Shown: positions 35,082 through 46,400 of the stretch, one piece after another | How the letters are laid out: every line of letters starts with the position of its first letter | Numbering within the stretch: the stretch's first letter is position 1 | Assembly: GCA_010093705.1 (NCBI GenBank) | Contig: MU006090.1 | Span: 1,763,817-1,827,816 of the forward strand | DNA: 64,000 nucleotides | Direction: 5' to 3' | Source of the DNA: Patellaria atrata CBS 101060 | Taxonomy: Eukaryota > Ascomycota > Dothideomycetes > Patellariales > Patellariaceae | Notes under the pieces: model-generated | What the model was told of the DNA's origin: nothing | Seen by the model: only the letters and a program-made list of their open reading frames with translations | Database searches by the model: none | Translations under genes and position numbers: made by a program

Positions 35082-36131
35082 ATGGCACCCAAGCTCCTCC
35101 CTCGCGCTTCCTCCGATGAGCCAACTTCGACGGCAAGATTGACCGGGAGAACAAGCACAACCTCAACAGAGGAACCCTCAACCATAGCCACAACCGATGA
35201 AGCACCCACCGAGCCCTCCCCTGGAGCCTCAACCGCAGCTTCAACCACAGACCTAACCTCAACCATAACCTCAACATCTCTTTCAACCTCCGCATCTTTC
35301 TCTACCCTTACATCTACAATCTCTTCAATCTCCGCCTCCGCCTCCGCATCCGCCACCGAAACCTCCAAGCCCTCGGACCGCTTCTCCCCCGCTGGAATCG
35401 CAGGAATAATTATCTCCGGTCTCCTCGGCCTCGCCTTCCTACTGGGAATCGCCCTCATCGTCCTCCGAAAGCGCCATCACAGACTCAAGAAAAAACGCCA
35501 CAGCACCGCCAGCACCGCCTTACTAGTCCCCCACGACCGCCGCAGCAGCATGCAAGAAAGCCGGAACAGCAGAGAGAGCGTGTCCATGTATTCTCGGAGC
35601 AGAGGAAGGGCAGGAAGCGACGTCGTGTACATCCGAGCCGAGCACGACGAGGACGCAGAAGAGGGAGAAAGGGGGCGGGATGGATTAGTAAGCGGTGCAG
35701 CTAGGGGCAGAAGTAGGAGTAGGAGCATCAGTATCGCCGATGCGCTGGTTCCCGTGACCGTGCATCCACCGCTGCCGGAGGTCGATACGTCGTACCGCAG
35801 CCCCAATAATCACCACGGCAACCCAAGCATCAACACCCCGGTTGCGGACTCGCCTAGTTCGGTCTACAGTGTCCATGTTTCGCGGAGTAATACTGTGGCG
35901 GGTACGGCGTATGTGGATGCCGAGGCGAGACCGGAGATCGCGGAACGCCAGAGCACGGCGGAGTCGGTGGCGTCGTCAAGGAGGAGTAGGGCTAATAGTC
36001 TAAGCTTTAATAGGTATTATTCGAGTGGGAGCGGGAGTGGGACGGTGGTGCGTGAGCCGGTGCCCGCTCTGGTAAGGCCGGAGGAGGTGCCGTTGGTGAG
36101 GGTTAGTGATTCGGATGAGGTGGGGAAGTAG
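35082..36131 (+). CDS. Single-pass membrane protein with Ser/Thr-rich ectodomain
   Basis: 349 residues, single exon, no family recognised. Residues 20-98 are almost entirely Ser, Thr and Ala, a likely O-mannosylated stalk. One membrane helix spans about residues 104-128 (AGIAGIIISGLLGLAFLLGI), followed at once by a basic stop-transfer cluster (RKRHHRLKKKRH). The cytosolic tail of about 210 residues is Ser/Arg-rich with many potential phosphorylation sites. No clear N-terminal signal peptide is seen, so insertion as a type III protein, or a missed upstream exon, is possible. The architecture resembles fungal cell-wall stress sensors of the Mid2/Wsc kind, but no WSC cysteine domain is present. 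Confidence 0.75.
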   Translation: MAPKLLPRASSDEPTSTARLTGRTSTTSTEEPSTIATTDEAPTEPSPGASTAASTTDLTSTITSTSLSTSASFSTLTSTISSISASASASATETSKPSDRFSPAGIAGIIISGLLGLAFLLGIALIVLRKRHHRLKKKRHSTASTALLVPHDRRSSMQESRNSRESVSMYSRSRGRAGSDVVYIRAEHDEDAEEGERGRDGLVSGAARGRSRSRSISIADALVPVTVHPPLPEVDTSYRSPNNHHGNPSINTPVADSPSSVYSVHVSRSNTVAGTAYVDAEARPEIAERQSTAESVASSRRSRANSLSFNRYYSSGSGSGTVVREPVPALVRPEEVPLVRVSDSDEVGK

Positions 36132-36343
36132 GGGGAATACAATCATGCATATATTGTCAGGCGTTATCGAGAAATTTGCTTCTTTTTGGCATTTTCGTCG
36201 TTATGAAGGCTTGGGTTTGAGATACCAGTTCAACATGAATGTCATGATTGTCCTTCCAATAGCTTTCTCGCAGTACTATTCTTATCGAATATACATATAT
36301 ATATATTCAAACCACCACTCTACGATAGGTTTGTCCCCAAACA

Positions 36344-37169
36344 TCACGCCTCAACCTTCAACCTCTCAACCCCCTCCAACGCATCCACACCCACATCCCC
36401 TTCCTCCTCCTCCGCGCCCGCCCTCGCCAACCCCCGCTCCCACAACTCCCTCCCCGTCAACTTCCTCTCCTCTTTCCTCCCCTTCTTCTCCAACACTTCC
36501 CTCTCCGCCTCGACCCTCCGTTTCTCCTCCTCCACCTCCTCCCGAAAACCCCGCCACCACTCCACAAACGACGCCCGCGTCACCTGCGTGCCGTGGAACT
36601 TGCGGTTCTCCTCCTCCTCCTCCCTCGCCGCTTCGAGGTCTTGAATCTGCTGGAGTTCCTGAGAGCGGGTGAGGATCAGGGTCTCGGCGGTTTCTTTGAG
36701 GGTCGAGGCGAGGGTGAATACCATCGCGTCGCCGAGGTTAGAGGAGGCGGTTGTGGAGAGGGTGGAGAGGAGAAGGGGCTTGTCGGTTAGGAGGGAGAGG
36801 AAGGTGTGTTTAGGCGCGTTGGGGGGGGAGGTTATGTCGATGTCCGGGGCGGTGGTCGGGTAGAGGGGTGTGTAGTGGATGTTGAGAATGAGGATTGCTA
36901 GATGGGTTTGTTAGCTGTATGTGTAATGTCTAGGGTTGGGGCGGGTGGTGGGTGGGTGGATATAGGGGGAGCGGCGTACGGGCTTCTGGCGCATCTTCGG
37001 AGGAGGAGGAGAGCTCGAGGGGAATGGTTATGCGGATGTCGGTTGGGGAGATCACTGTGGTGTTAGTGGGTGCTTGGAGGATTGGACGGGGGGGAGAGGT
37101 ACCTTGGAGCTCGTCCGGGTAGATGGCGCTCAGGACTTCGATTTCTTCGGCTTGTTCTTCGGCGCCCAT
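36344..37169 (-). CDS. GIR2: RWD-domain protein, GIR2/RWDD1-like
   Basis: RWD proteins of this type bind Rbg/DRG GTPases and Gcn1 on translating ribosomes. Exons 37169-37103, 37054-36980 and 36897-36344 give 696 nt (231 residues). The ATG at 37169 begins MGAEEQAEEIEVLSAIYPDE, the standard RWD start; the frame extends upstream only through non-ATG codons. The RWD core continues with ISPTDIRITIPLEL and, after the second intron, LILNIHYTPLYPTTAPDIDI, including the YP-x-x-xP signature. A long charged helix follows, then a DFRP-like region (FHGTQVTRASFVEWWRGFRE) near the C-terminus, the order seen in Gir2. Head-to-head with ACL4 with 420 bp between the starts. Confidence 0.85.
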
Positions 37170-37589
37170 GGCGAGGGTTTGGAGTGGGGTGGAGGATGGT
37201 GTGGATTCTTGGGATGGGTATGTAGACAATCTAGGGGCTCATTCTATACGAGGAGAGAGATCAATTGGAAGGTGTAATAGGAGAACTGGGTGGGTATCGA
37301 CGAGAAATGTATATATGCAACTTAAGACGAGCGAGCGGGATGATGTGCGGGAGGGAGCTTTTTCTTAGTTGTGGCTGATGAGAGCGGAACGGAGGGGTCA
37401 AGCCACCCGCGAAAAATTAACCCGCAACATCAACCACGAGGAAAAAATGGAATCTGGAGTATCTCGATTCCCGCTACATATCTATTCCTACCGAAACCAC
37501 CACCAATTCCTTTGCACAATATCTTATTCAAAACTACAATCAACCCCTTTCCCAGCCCTCTTCCATCCCACGCCCAACCCTCACAAACA
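37170..37589. promoter_or_regulatory. Divergent promoter region, GIR2-like / ACL4-like
   Basis: 420 bp between the start codons of two ribosome-related genes on opposite strands. No specific site is called. Confidence 0.45.
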
Positions 37590-38853
37590 ATGGCCAAAAC
37601 CCGTCCAAAGTCAAAGTCCAAGTCCAAATCGAAAAACAAGCACAAAATCGAACCCGACCGTCCCGAAGACGCTCCCTCCCTCCTCACGCGCGCAACCTCC
37701 CTCCTCCAAACCTCGCAACCCGCCGAAGCCCTCCCGCTCGCCCAGCGCGCCCTCTCCCTCCTCCAACCCACCTCCGCACCCACTCCCGCCGCGCTCCCCG
37801 CCCTCACGCTCCTCGGCGAGATCAATGTTGAACTCGGGGATATAGACGCCGCGAGGGGGCACTTCAGTGCCGCGGCGGAGATGGATCCGGACGGCGGGTT
37901 AGGGGGCGCGGATAAGTTTCTGTGGCTGGCGCAGTTGTGCGAGGAGGGTGGTAGGGAGGCGGTGGGGTGGTTCGAGCGGGGCGCGGGCGCGCTGAGGAGG
38001 GAAATTGGAGTGTTAGAGGGGAATAGCAGGAAGGGGAAGCGGGCCGACGGGGTGTTGGAGGAAGGGTTGGAGACGAAGAAGAGGAAGTTGGCGGATGCGT
38101 TGTGTGGGGTTGTCGAGGTTTACATGACGGATCTGTCGTAAGTGCTTTCTTTCAATTGAGTGTCTGTGATGGGTCTTGAAACATAGGTTCGAGTGTGGAT
38201 ATGCTGACATTTCGTTCCCTGCGGACAGATGGGAAGAAGACGCAGAAACTAGATGCGAGACCCTCGTCACCGAAGCCCTACTCGTCGCGCCGAATAATCC
38301 AGAACCGCTGCAAACCCTCGCCTCGGTCAGGATATCACAAGAAAAAGCAGAAGATGCTCGGATCGCACTGACGCGGAGTATGGAGCTCTGGAAAGATCTC
38401 GATCCCGAGGACCCCGCCGTCCCTGCCTTCCCCACTCGGATCAGTCTGGCTCGTCTACTGATGGAGGTGGAAATGGAGGAAGATGCAATCGAAGTGCTGG
38501 AAAGGTTAGTAGCTGAAGACGACAGCAGCGTTGAATCGTGGTACCTAGGCGGCTGGTGCCTACACCTACTGGCAGACAAGCGGAAGGGGAATGTTAACGG
38601 TAGCGGGCCGTCCGATTTGGAAGGTAAGGACACAGCAACCAAGAGTATATTACACGCTAGCCGTGAATGGACACAGAACTGTCTGAAGCTGTATCAAGTG
38701 CTAGAGTACGAGGATGAACGACTGCGGGAGCATGCTTTGGAATTGCTAGAAGACTTGAATAGAACGCTCGGACCGGAAACAGAGGATGATGAGGGGTGGG
38801 AGGATGAAGAGGACGGGAGTGAAGATGAGGATGAAGAGATGAAGGGGACATGA
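37590..38853 (+). CDS. ACL4: TPR protein, ACL4-like ribosomal protein L4 chaperone
   Basis: Acl4 binds newly made ribosomal protein uL4 (Rpl4) and escorts it to the nucleus for 60S assembly. Exons 37590-38137 and 38229-38853 give 1,173 nt (390 residues). A Lys/Ser nuclear-localisation-like N-terminus (TRPKSKSKSKSKNKHK) precedes TPR-type helix pairs: LLTRATSLLQTSQPAEALPL, LTLLGEINVELGDIDAARGH, EALLVAPNNPEPLQTLASVR and LLMEVEMEEDAIEVLERLVA. The C-terminus is strongly acidic (DDEGWEDEEDGSEDEDEE), as in Acl4. The intron acceptor GACAG|A at 38228 restores the frame through MTDLSWEEDAETRCETL. The first exon is extremely C-rich and then G-rich, whereas exon 2 has ordinary composition. Confidence 0.85.
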
Positions 38854-40103
38854 CGACTCTTCTTCCGCTTGAGATTAGTGCCCGCGATTAAGAGCACATC
38901 AGTCTCCAAGCATGTTATCGATGCTCATTTTGAGCTTCTTCGAGCAAAGTCCTCCATATTCTAGACCCTTGTGCGAGCTTGTAGGTTCCAGTGGACTATA
39001 TTACAGCTATCGGTAGATAGCTGGCGAGGGACAACGATGGGAAACCTCGAGGGAGTAAGGGGAGGTGATAGATGCAGAACGATTCCCAGACGCTCCGAAG
39101 ATAGGACTGTATCAAGCCCATATATCGTACTAAACCCGTAGCACTACCTGGACTCCTCTCTGCATGCTGTTTTATTCGCTACAGTGGCAGTAAAACAGAG
39201 AGATTCAGGAAGTCAGTCGCGGAGGGGGAGTAGTTCCTCTAGCATAGAACAATCAAGCACAGTAATCAGTTCAAGGTAGTTAAATTAAACATATTCAATC
39301 AAGTCACATCACGACTCGCACAAGGAAACCAGAGTTTTGGTGCAAATTGCTTATTCTTTGGTGAGTATCTAGACCACACTAACATATCGACTAACTAAAC
39401 CGTACTGTAAATCAAATCCTGGGGATTGTGTTATGAGAAAATTAATCAATCGAGCCGATGATCCTGAGTGCGTGCGCTGATCCTGTCCGTGATAAAATCC
39501 AAATATACTCGTACAAAGAGGTGAAGCCAAAATCACTTTTCCTGAACGTCCCCTGTTTTTCTGCCGATTTCGGGATTTTTTTTTAGAGTGGGTGAAAGGA
39601 AAGTGGTGGAAAGTAGTTGGTGGAAAAGGAAATATTATTGATACAGCGTAAGACATGCCATTGCCTCCAAACGCCAGTTTTTATGCATGTTTGTCGTAAC
39701 GGCATGGCCAATCGTGATCGTGAGTCCGTAAGATGAAAGTACTAAGGAAAGCACGCGGATAGGCGACTAACTCGAGAGGACGTAGCGTAGCGTAGTCGAC
39801 TCTGATTGAACTCGCAAGATGATCGTGCCGGAGAAAGACATGGAGAATCGTGAACAATCGTGAGCCATAGGGCGTCGTAAACAGTCATGATGGCGGCTGA
39901 GGGGTTCTGAATGATGCTAAAGATCTCATGCCGTCGATTAAAGACATATGGGAACTGATAATCGAGAGAAGTACGTCGCGAAGTGAGAACGTTGCGAACA
40001 GTGGTGGTGAATGAACAAGACTGTCGAGGAGGTCATCCGATACAGAGATATTATCGATGCAGGTGATGGACAAAGTCGAACGGTGGAGGAACTGATGGAC
40101 AGC
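38854..40103. other. Intergenic, 1.25 kb, convergent 3' flanks
   Basis: Between the ACL4-like gene and the 3' end of the unrecognised 1,011-residue gene. Only short unsupported frames are present; a T-run occurs near 39579. Confidence 0.5.
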
Positions 40104-43100
40104 TTACTTCTTGAGCGGGTTCTCCGCGTTATACTTGCGGATCATCTCGTCTTCCTGAGCCTTGATGTTGCGAAAGCGCTTGCGGTTCTTCTCAACCCAC
40201 TTGCCCTTATCCTCTTTGCTCATGTTAGCAGGATCTTCTTCCTTCTTGGTCTTGAACTTGTTTGCCACCGTACTGAGGGTTCCCTTGGCCTTCGAAGGTG
40301 AGCTGCGGCTCTTCTGTGGCGAGCCATTGAAATCGCCCTTGATTAGGGTGCTGGGAGACTTTGTTGGTGAGGTCTGGAGCGAGTTCTCGCGAAACGTGAC
40401 TGGACTGATCATTTCGGATAGATCGTCCATGGCACCATCCATGGCACTATCCAAGCAACGCCGAGGAGACAGTCTCGAGAAGGAAAATGATCCCTGAGCC
40501 TTAATGGTCTCAATCGGCGTCAACTGTGGACGCTCACTCCTAAGCCCTGGGGACATGACGTTTTCTTCCTGTGGTTGGTTAGATGTAACAGCGGAGCCAT
40601 ATGGACTCGTCAAAGCGTTGCTGCTTGTGGTCTGCGTCTGAGTTGGCCAAGTTCGGTTTGCAAGGGGAGACTGCGGCGCATTAGGTGGTGCCCAGATATT
40701 AGGATCTACTCCTGGAAGCCTGGCAAAGGGAGTTCCCGGACTGACCTTGACTTGACTAGAGTTGGATCCATTCGATGAGCCCGTACGCCCACGTCCTTGT
40801 AGTGGAGAGACATTCGTCATGTTTGCCAATGGAGCAGATGTCCTGTTGGAAGACGGTGTTGCCCGGTTTGCGCCGAGGACGGATCGAAGATGTTCAAGCT
40901 GGCGTTCGTTCTTGAGCAGGCGATCAGCTTGGGCGTAACCGTGGGAGTAGACTTGACCACGGCTTGTGGGCGCAAGCTCTCGAATTGCATCCCTCCAACC
41001 GTTAAACCAGACTGCTTTCTGACCATCCGTGAGGTTATCAACGTCAGCTACATCAAGACTAAAGATACCATTCGGGCTGCTGGATCCATCCAGATCGAAA
41101 GGGCCGGGGCGTGTAGGTGTCTCCGGAACGGTTGAAACGCTATTCGGGGAATTTTGACGGCTTAGAGCACGAGCTTCTTGCGCTGGTGCGGAAGTGAATT
41201 CATTTTGGCGGCCGGGGAAGAAATCGTCAGTGTTAACACTGGAACGACTATTCTCATGCTTCTGGCCTGGACTGCCACCCTTGCTCTCTTCCACATGATT
41301 ACCACCCGGAGGTACCTCGCTCTGACCACTCGATACAGAGGCTGACACAAGACGATCACCAGCTGACTGATCCGAATCCACAGATCGACCAGGTTTGAAA
41401 GTAGGACTCGTAGGATTTAGGTTTGAGCGATGTTGCATGCTTGTTTCCTGCGAGGGCTGCTTGATGTCAACAGCGTGTGAACGTCGGTTTACCTTAGCAA
41501 CGCTTGGTGATTGATTCGACTGGGAGGTATTGGATCCCGCTCCCACAGTTTGAGCGGCTCCACTGGACGCTGATGGACCAGGCTGAACATATTGATATTC
41601 ATTGAATGTGGGAACGGTATCGCGTATGGGATAACCAAATGGCGCTGGTACACGTTGAAAGGACGGAGCTGGGAGCTCATAAACACGGCCTAGGCTCGGC
41701 TCCGGCAAATTGTTGAAACCAAGAGCTTGGGATGTGTAATTCGAAAAACGTTGATACGCTGACATTGGAGGGCAGTAAGGAGGGGGAACGTTATCTGGTT
41801 GGAGTCCATAATTTCCGCTACCGACAAAAGTTTCTCTCCCCTCGCGAGGACGTACGAGCGCAGATTGTACGTACATATCCATCAGCGCTGGTGGTTGCCC
41901 TCGGAATGGTATGTAATTACCACTTGACCCTGGCTGAAGTCTAGGATTAATTGATGTCGCAGGTGGATGGTTCTGTTGGAGGGGAGCACCCGGAGTGATA
42001 TCACCATCACCCCGATTCATGCGGGCTGTCTCGAATTTGCGCATAGCTTCATCGACCCGCTGCATCTCCTTCTCCAAGTTAGCTTTGTGTTGGCGAATGA
42101 GGTCGCGGCGCGTGACATAAACCCTCTTGATATCGACACGTTCGTTGGTCTCCGACCGAGAGATCCCTTGTCTCAACACATGTTGCTGCTCTAGAGCCTG
42201 GAGCTCACGACCGAGCTTCTCATATTCTTCCTGTAGTTGACTAATCTGTACACGGGGCGGCATGTGCATGAGACTATCGAATAATTCTGACACTGGTCGG
42301 ATAACAGATGCTGGCCAAAGAACGTACTTGTGCGTCCTCACGTTTCGATTATGCGAATCTGAGGCGTGTGACGGATGCCTCGACGTCGGGAAGTCTGGAT
42401 ACCGAAATATCATGTCGTCGTCGTCAGGCGGGACCTGGAATAGTAAATTGGTGGGTCGCACTGCAGGCTGAATTGAGGTTGAATGGCTCCATGGCTGATC
42501 TCCATGGAGGTGGTCTTGCCACCTTGCGATCGACAAAAGAGTTTCATCGTCGTGATCGATGGGATGCTGATTATCTGCAAGAAGTGGTTCACCCAGTGAA
42601 AGTTCTGGAAGTGGAATCTCTGATGGTTCCATTGTGAAGGGAGCTCGAGTTGTCGGGACGAGCTGTGCGGAAAGCTGATCTGGAGGTTCCCTAGATGGAG
42701 CCTTGCTGAAAGGAGTGATTGTGGGCACGACAAGACCACCTGCAGTGACGCGCACACCTGGGGGTGAACCGTGTCGCTTCACCAGAGTCTCCGCGCAGTG
42801 CTTCTTTACGGATGGTGTCGGCGAGGGCTTCTTGACGTTCGATGTGTCCTGTGTATTGGACTGAACGGACTTCTGAGGATTCTGAATTGCTGTGGTCAAG
42901 AGAGCTTGGTTGTCGCGCTGGGTCAAAGATTCCGAAGAGACGCGTGAAGACTTCCTTGCGAGGATTTCTGAAATATCAAAGCCGTCAGTCAACCCTCTGG
43001 GAACGAGGGTAACATGGGCGCTATTGATAGCGGATGCAATTATACGTTGACGGATAGGGGCGGAATCAATGCGAAAGATGCCGTGAGATGAAGCTGCGTA

Positions 43101-43471
43101 TAAGGCGTATAAGTGAAGGCGCAAATGTGTGGTTAACAGTGAGAACAGCAAACGTAAATAAACAAAAGTGTGCAGATAATAGAGTCGCGTCTATCTCACC
43201 GCCTAGGCAATGAAGCGGGTGAAAAGGGGATCGCTGGGTAGAATGCATGTGATATTAAAGTAGTAGTTCAATAAAGACAGATACAAACGCAATGCTTACC
43301 TTCAAGAGCTTCCTTGTTAACAGACACATCCTTGTTCAATATGTCTTGCGGTCCACTGTTTTCATCCTTCTTCAACTTGAGAAGCTGGGTAGGAGTATAC
43401 TTGCGGAATTTCTTTCCCATATCGGATCGCAGCCCTTCGAGACTTTGTGCTGCCCGTATTTGAGACGTCAT
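40104..43471 (-). CDS. Large disordered protein of unknown function
   Basis: Exons 43471-43300 and 42967-40104 give 3,036 nt (1,011 residues). I do not recognise it. Exon 1 encodes a basic N-terminus (MGKKFRKYTPTQLLKLK). The middle has a conserved-looking block (THKYVLWPASVIRPVSELFD), then a coiled coil of about 80 residues (ISQLQEEYEKLGRELQALEQ ... LEKEMQRVDEAMRKFETAR). A second possibly folded block is TDGQKAVWFNGWRDAIRELA ... QADRLLKNERQLEHLRSVLG. The C-terminal tail is basic and helical (KEDKGKWVEKNRKRFRNIKA). The remainder is Ser/Pro/Gln/Asn-rich linker. The 332-nt intron is long for this window; a small extra exon inside it is possible, although the two-exon model is in frame. A 5.8 kb gene-free region lies upstream, which may mean complex regulation. 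Confidence 0.7.
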
Positions 43472-46400
43472 GGTCGAAATCTATAGAACGTATTAGCTGT
43501 TGTCACGTGAACACACTCCTGATAGAATGCAGAGAGAGTCAACCTATACCTCTTCAGTATTGGTCCCTATGGGAATGCAAAGCGATGTAACAACGAACTC
43601 CGGTGGTACTAAGACAAGTAGGCGATGGATTGGGAATGAGAGCAACGAAGGCCCAAGGATTGCAGTAATGTGGTGTAATGAGCGTGGAATAGCCTGGATT
43701 GAAATGGGGTTGAAAACAACTTTGTAGTCTCGACCTAGATCCGAGGAGAGCCTTTCAGTAATATACTCGACGAAGATTGCGCCTCCCATGAACGGACAGC
43801 TGAAAAGAAACCAAAACAAAGAAAGCTATGGCGCAAAGAGAATTGGAAGTATGAAGGAACCATGGAAGCCGGACTGGTCTTGCAAAGCACGCTCTTCTAT
43901 CTACAAGTACTTTGGAAAGGAGGAGTAGGAATTTGAGCAGGGAGGGGGGTTATAAAGTGCAATTGCAGCTGTCATTGCGCGAAGCTATGCTAGAATGCAC
44001 CTTTCAAGGTGATGCATTAGGTGTACGACATGCTTTTCTAGAGAGACAGCGGAATGTGACGAGAGTCATAACACCTGCCATCATGTTAGAGATGGGAGGT
44101 GCACTCGGTGCACTTGCTCAAGGTAATTCTTGTTTGGAAGTCGTCATTGTGTGGTAGGCGCACCCATGCTCAGTTTTAGTCGAACTGAAACTTGTGCGTG
44201 AATACTAACTTGCTTTTGCCGAGGAGAGCGAAAACATTGCATCCGGATTTTGATTCAACTTGTGGTTTGAGATTGAGTTCGCTGTTTAGAGGATTGTGAT
44301 ATGAAAAGACCCTGAATGGCAGTAGGAGCTGGGAAGAGACTGGTTGATATCGCATAGGCGTCGACATATTGTTTTCATCGGATGAGGAACTGCTGTAGAA
44401 GAATCCTTGGCCCAGCTTATCTCCCACACGTACGAGATGGCATCGTGTGGTCTAAGGCGTCCTCTTTGATTTAGATTGTATGAGAAATTGCTCTCGCAAT
44501 TGAAGAATGACGCCCTGCGTCCGAGAAAAGGATCCTCGGGGTGATAATATCTAATAAACCATGGCTCGAGATTGACGAGGCCTTGTTCATATAGCTAAGC
44601 GGCGAAATATTGTCTGAGGATGCGGACGGAAGGAGTTAAAGGGGAGATTTGATGTGAGAGCCGACGATATGGAGGTAAGCACTGGGAGGTTGTTGACTGC
44701 CATCCCCATGTGACCGTCCCTGCATGGGCCGCGTTGAGTTGTCCCAAGGTATCCGTACCACTTGACTATCTCTATAGGCACGATCGGAAAAGTACCATGT
44801 TCATATGAGAAACATAATGTTTAAAAGCTGCTGGTGATAAAAAATCAACCTAGAGCGAAGAATGCGCCATAGATAGTTTTCCCGGGCAGCAGAAATGTAT
44901 GGCTGTTGGTATGGACAATGACTAGTGGTATGATTTCCAACGAAACTTCGGTATTCATACTGTAGATCGTACTCGCGGGTTCCTACTTTTAGGGGAACCG
45001 CAAAGCCCAACCATTGCGTATGATTATATGTTGTGGATGTTTAGACGTTTGGATGCCGAAGGACATGTAGGTTCTAGCTCTGAGTATGTATAAGGTATAA
45101 GGCGTAAAGCTGTGAAGCCTTTTACATGATTCTTGATATAGTAGACTTGGTGTCAAAAGGAGGTTTCTTGGCACTGTGCTGATCTCTCTATCAAATTCGT
45201 TAGCCATATGTCCGTTATAGCAAGTATCTAGTTGAATCGATGATAACAAAATACATATATTTTGGTGATAGGTGCAAGAAACCCAGAGGATCAAAGGATG
45301 GAATGTGGCAGTGAAAAAGTGATACGGCGCGATAGGGGAATTAGGAGATGGAACGACGTGTGATATGCATTTCCGACTTGCCCAGTACTACCCAGAGCAA
45401 GAGCGGATGTGAGAAACAGATGATAGAGATATAAGTTCGATAGAGAAGAGAGCAGATAGTGAAATGAAATCTAATTTAGCTTACCTGTTGAATGGTGTAA
45501 TTGTTGTTGTGCGGGTGTGTGCGCCTTCGTACGGTAGAGAGCCTTCTGTTAGATGATCGCCGGGCCACCCGCACGACGACTAGACAACTGAGGTTATGAC
45601 CCCAATGTGATAATCTTGTCGAATCATCAGAGATAGTACTGCTGCGAAGTGACTCTGCGTCCAAGAGCTCACGCTCGATGGTGTCTTTTCAGTGGATGGT
45701 GCCTGTTTCTCCGCAGCTCCGCGTCTTCCTCACTTACCTCAATGACCAAAACCACAAATACAGCGGCAAATCGATAATAAAAAGACGCAAACTGAACGTA
45801 CCTTTAACGAAGAAGCGGGATTTGAAGCCGCGCTGGCGTGTCGAAAAGTTGTAGTGAGCAATCGGTGTCGCTGAAAGTGTGGTGAGGAAAGGAAATCAGT
45901 TTGACAAACCGGTCGGCACAATAAGCTCGGAAGTGGACCGAAGCTTTGCAATAACGACAAGCTGTTTGCCAAGCGTATGATACCTGCTTTAGACAATACT
46001 ATTTTCCAGCTTGATACAACGTTGAACGAATGCCACAAAAGTGCCTATGCCCCTAGACGATACCCTACCTTTGAGAGCATTTACCTTGCCTTCAAAGACT
46101 GAAGACAACCAGCTTATCGTCGAAGACTATACTATTTTCAACATTGGAAAGGCAAATAGGAGATCACCGAGGACAGTAGCAGGGCTATTGATCATCCGCG
46201 GAGGCCCACAGAGAGCAGAAATCACATTGAAAGGGGAAAAAGAAAGACATCTGAAAGAGAAACTGAAAATCAATCTAGTGAAGTGTAAACAATTGTTTTA
46301 TTACTTCTACGAGTTGAGAGGATTATATGAAAGCAAAACTATGATCCTCAGTATAATCTCAGCGATCCATGACGAGGAAAATACTTGTGAACGCCGGAGC

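Noticed and set aside
45739-46038. 99-codon minus-strand frame resembling a mitochondrial presequence
   Set aside because: It has no ATG start, and following candidate exons downstream gave stops in every frame tested.
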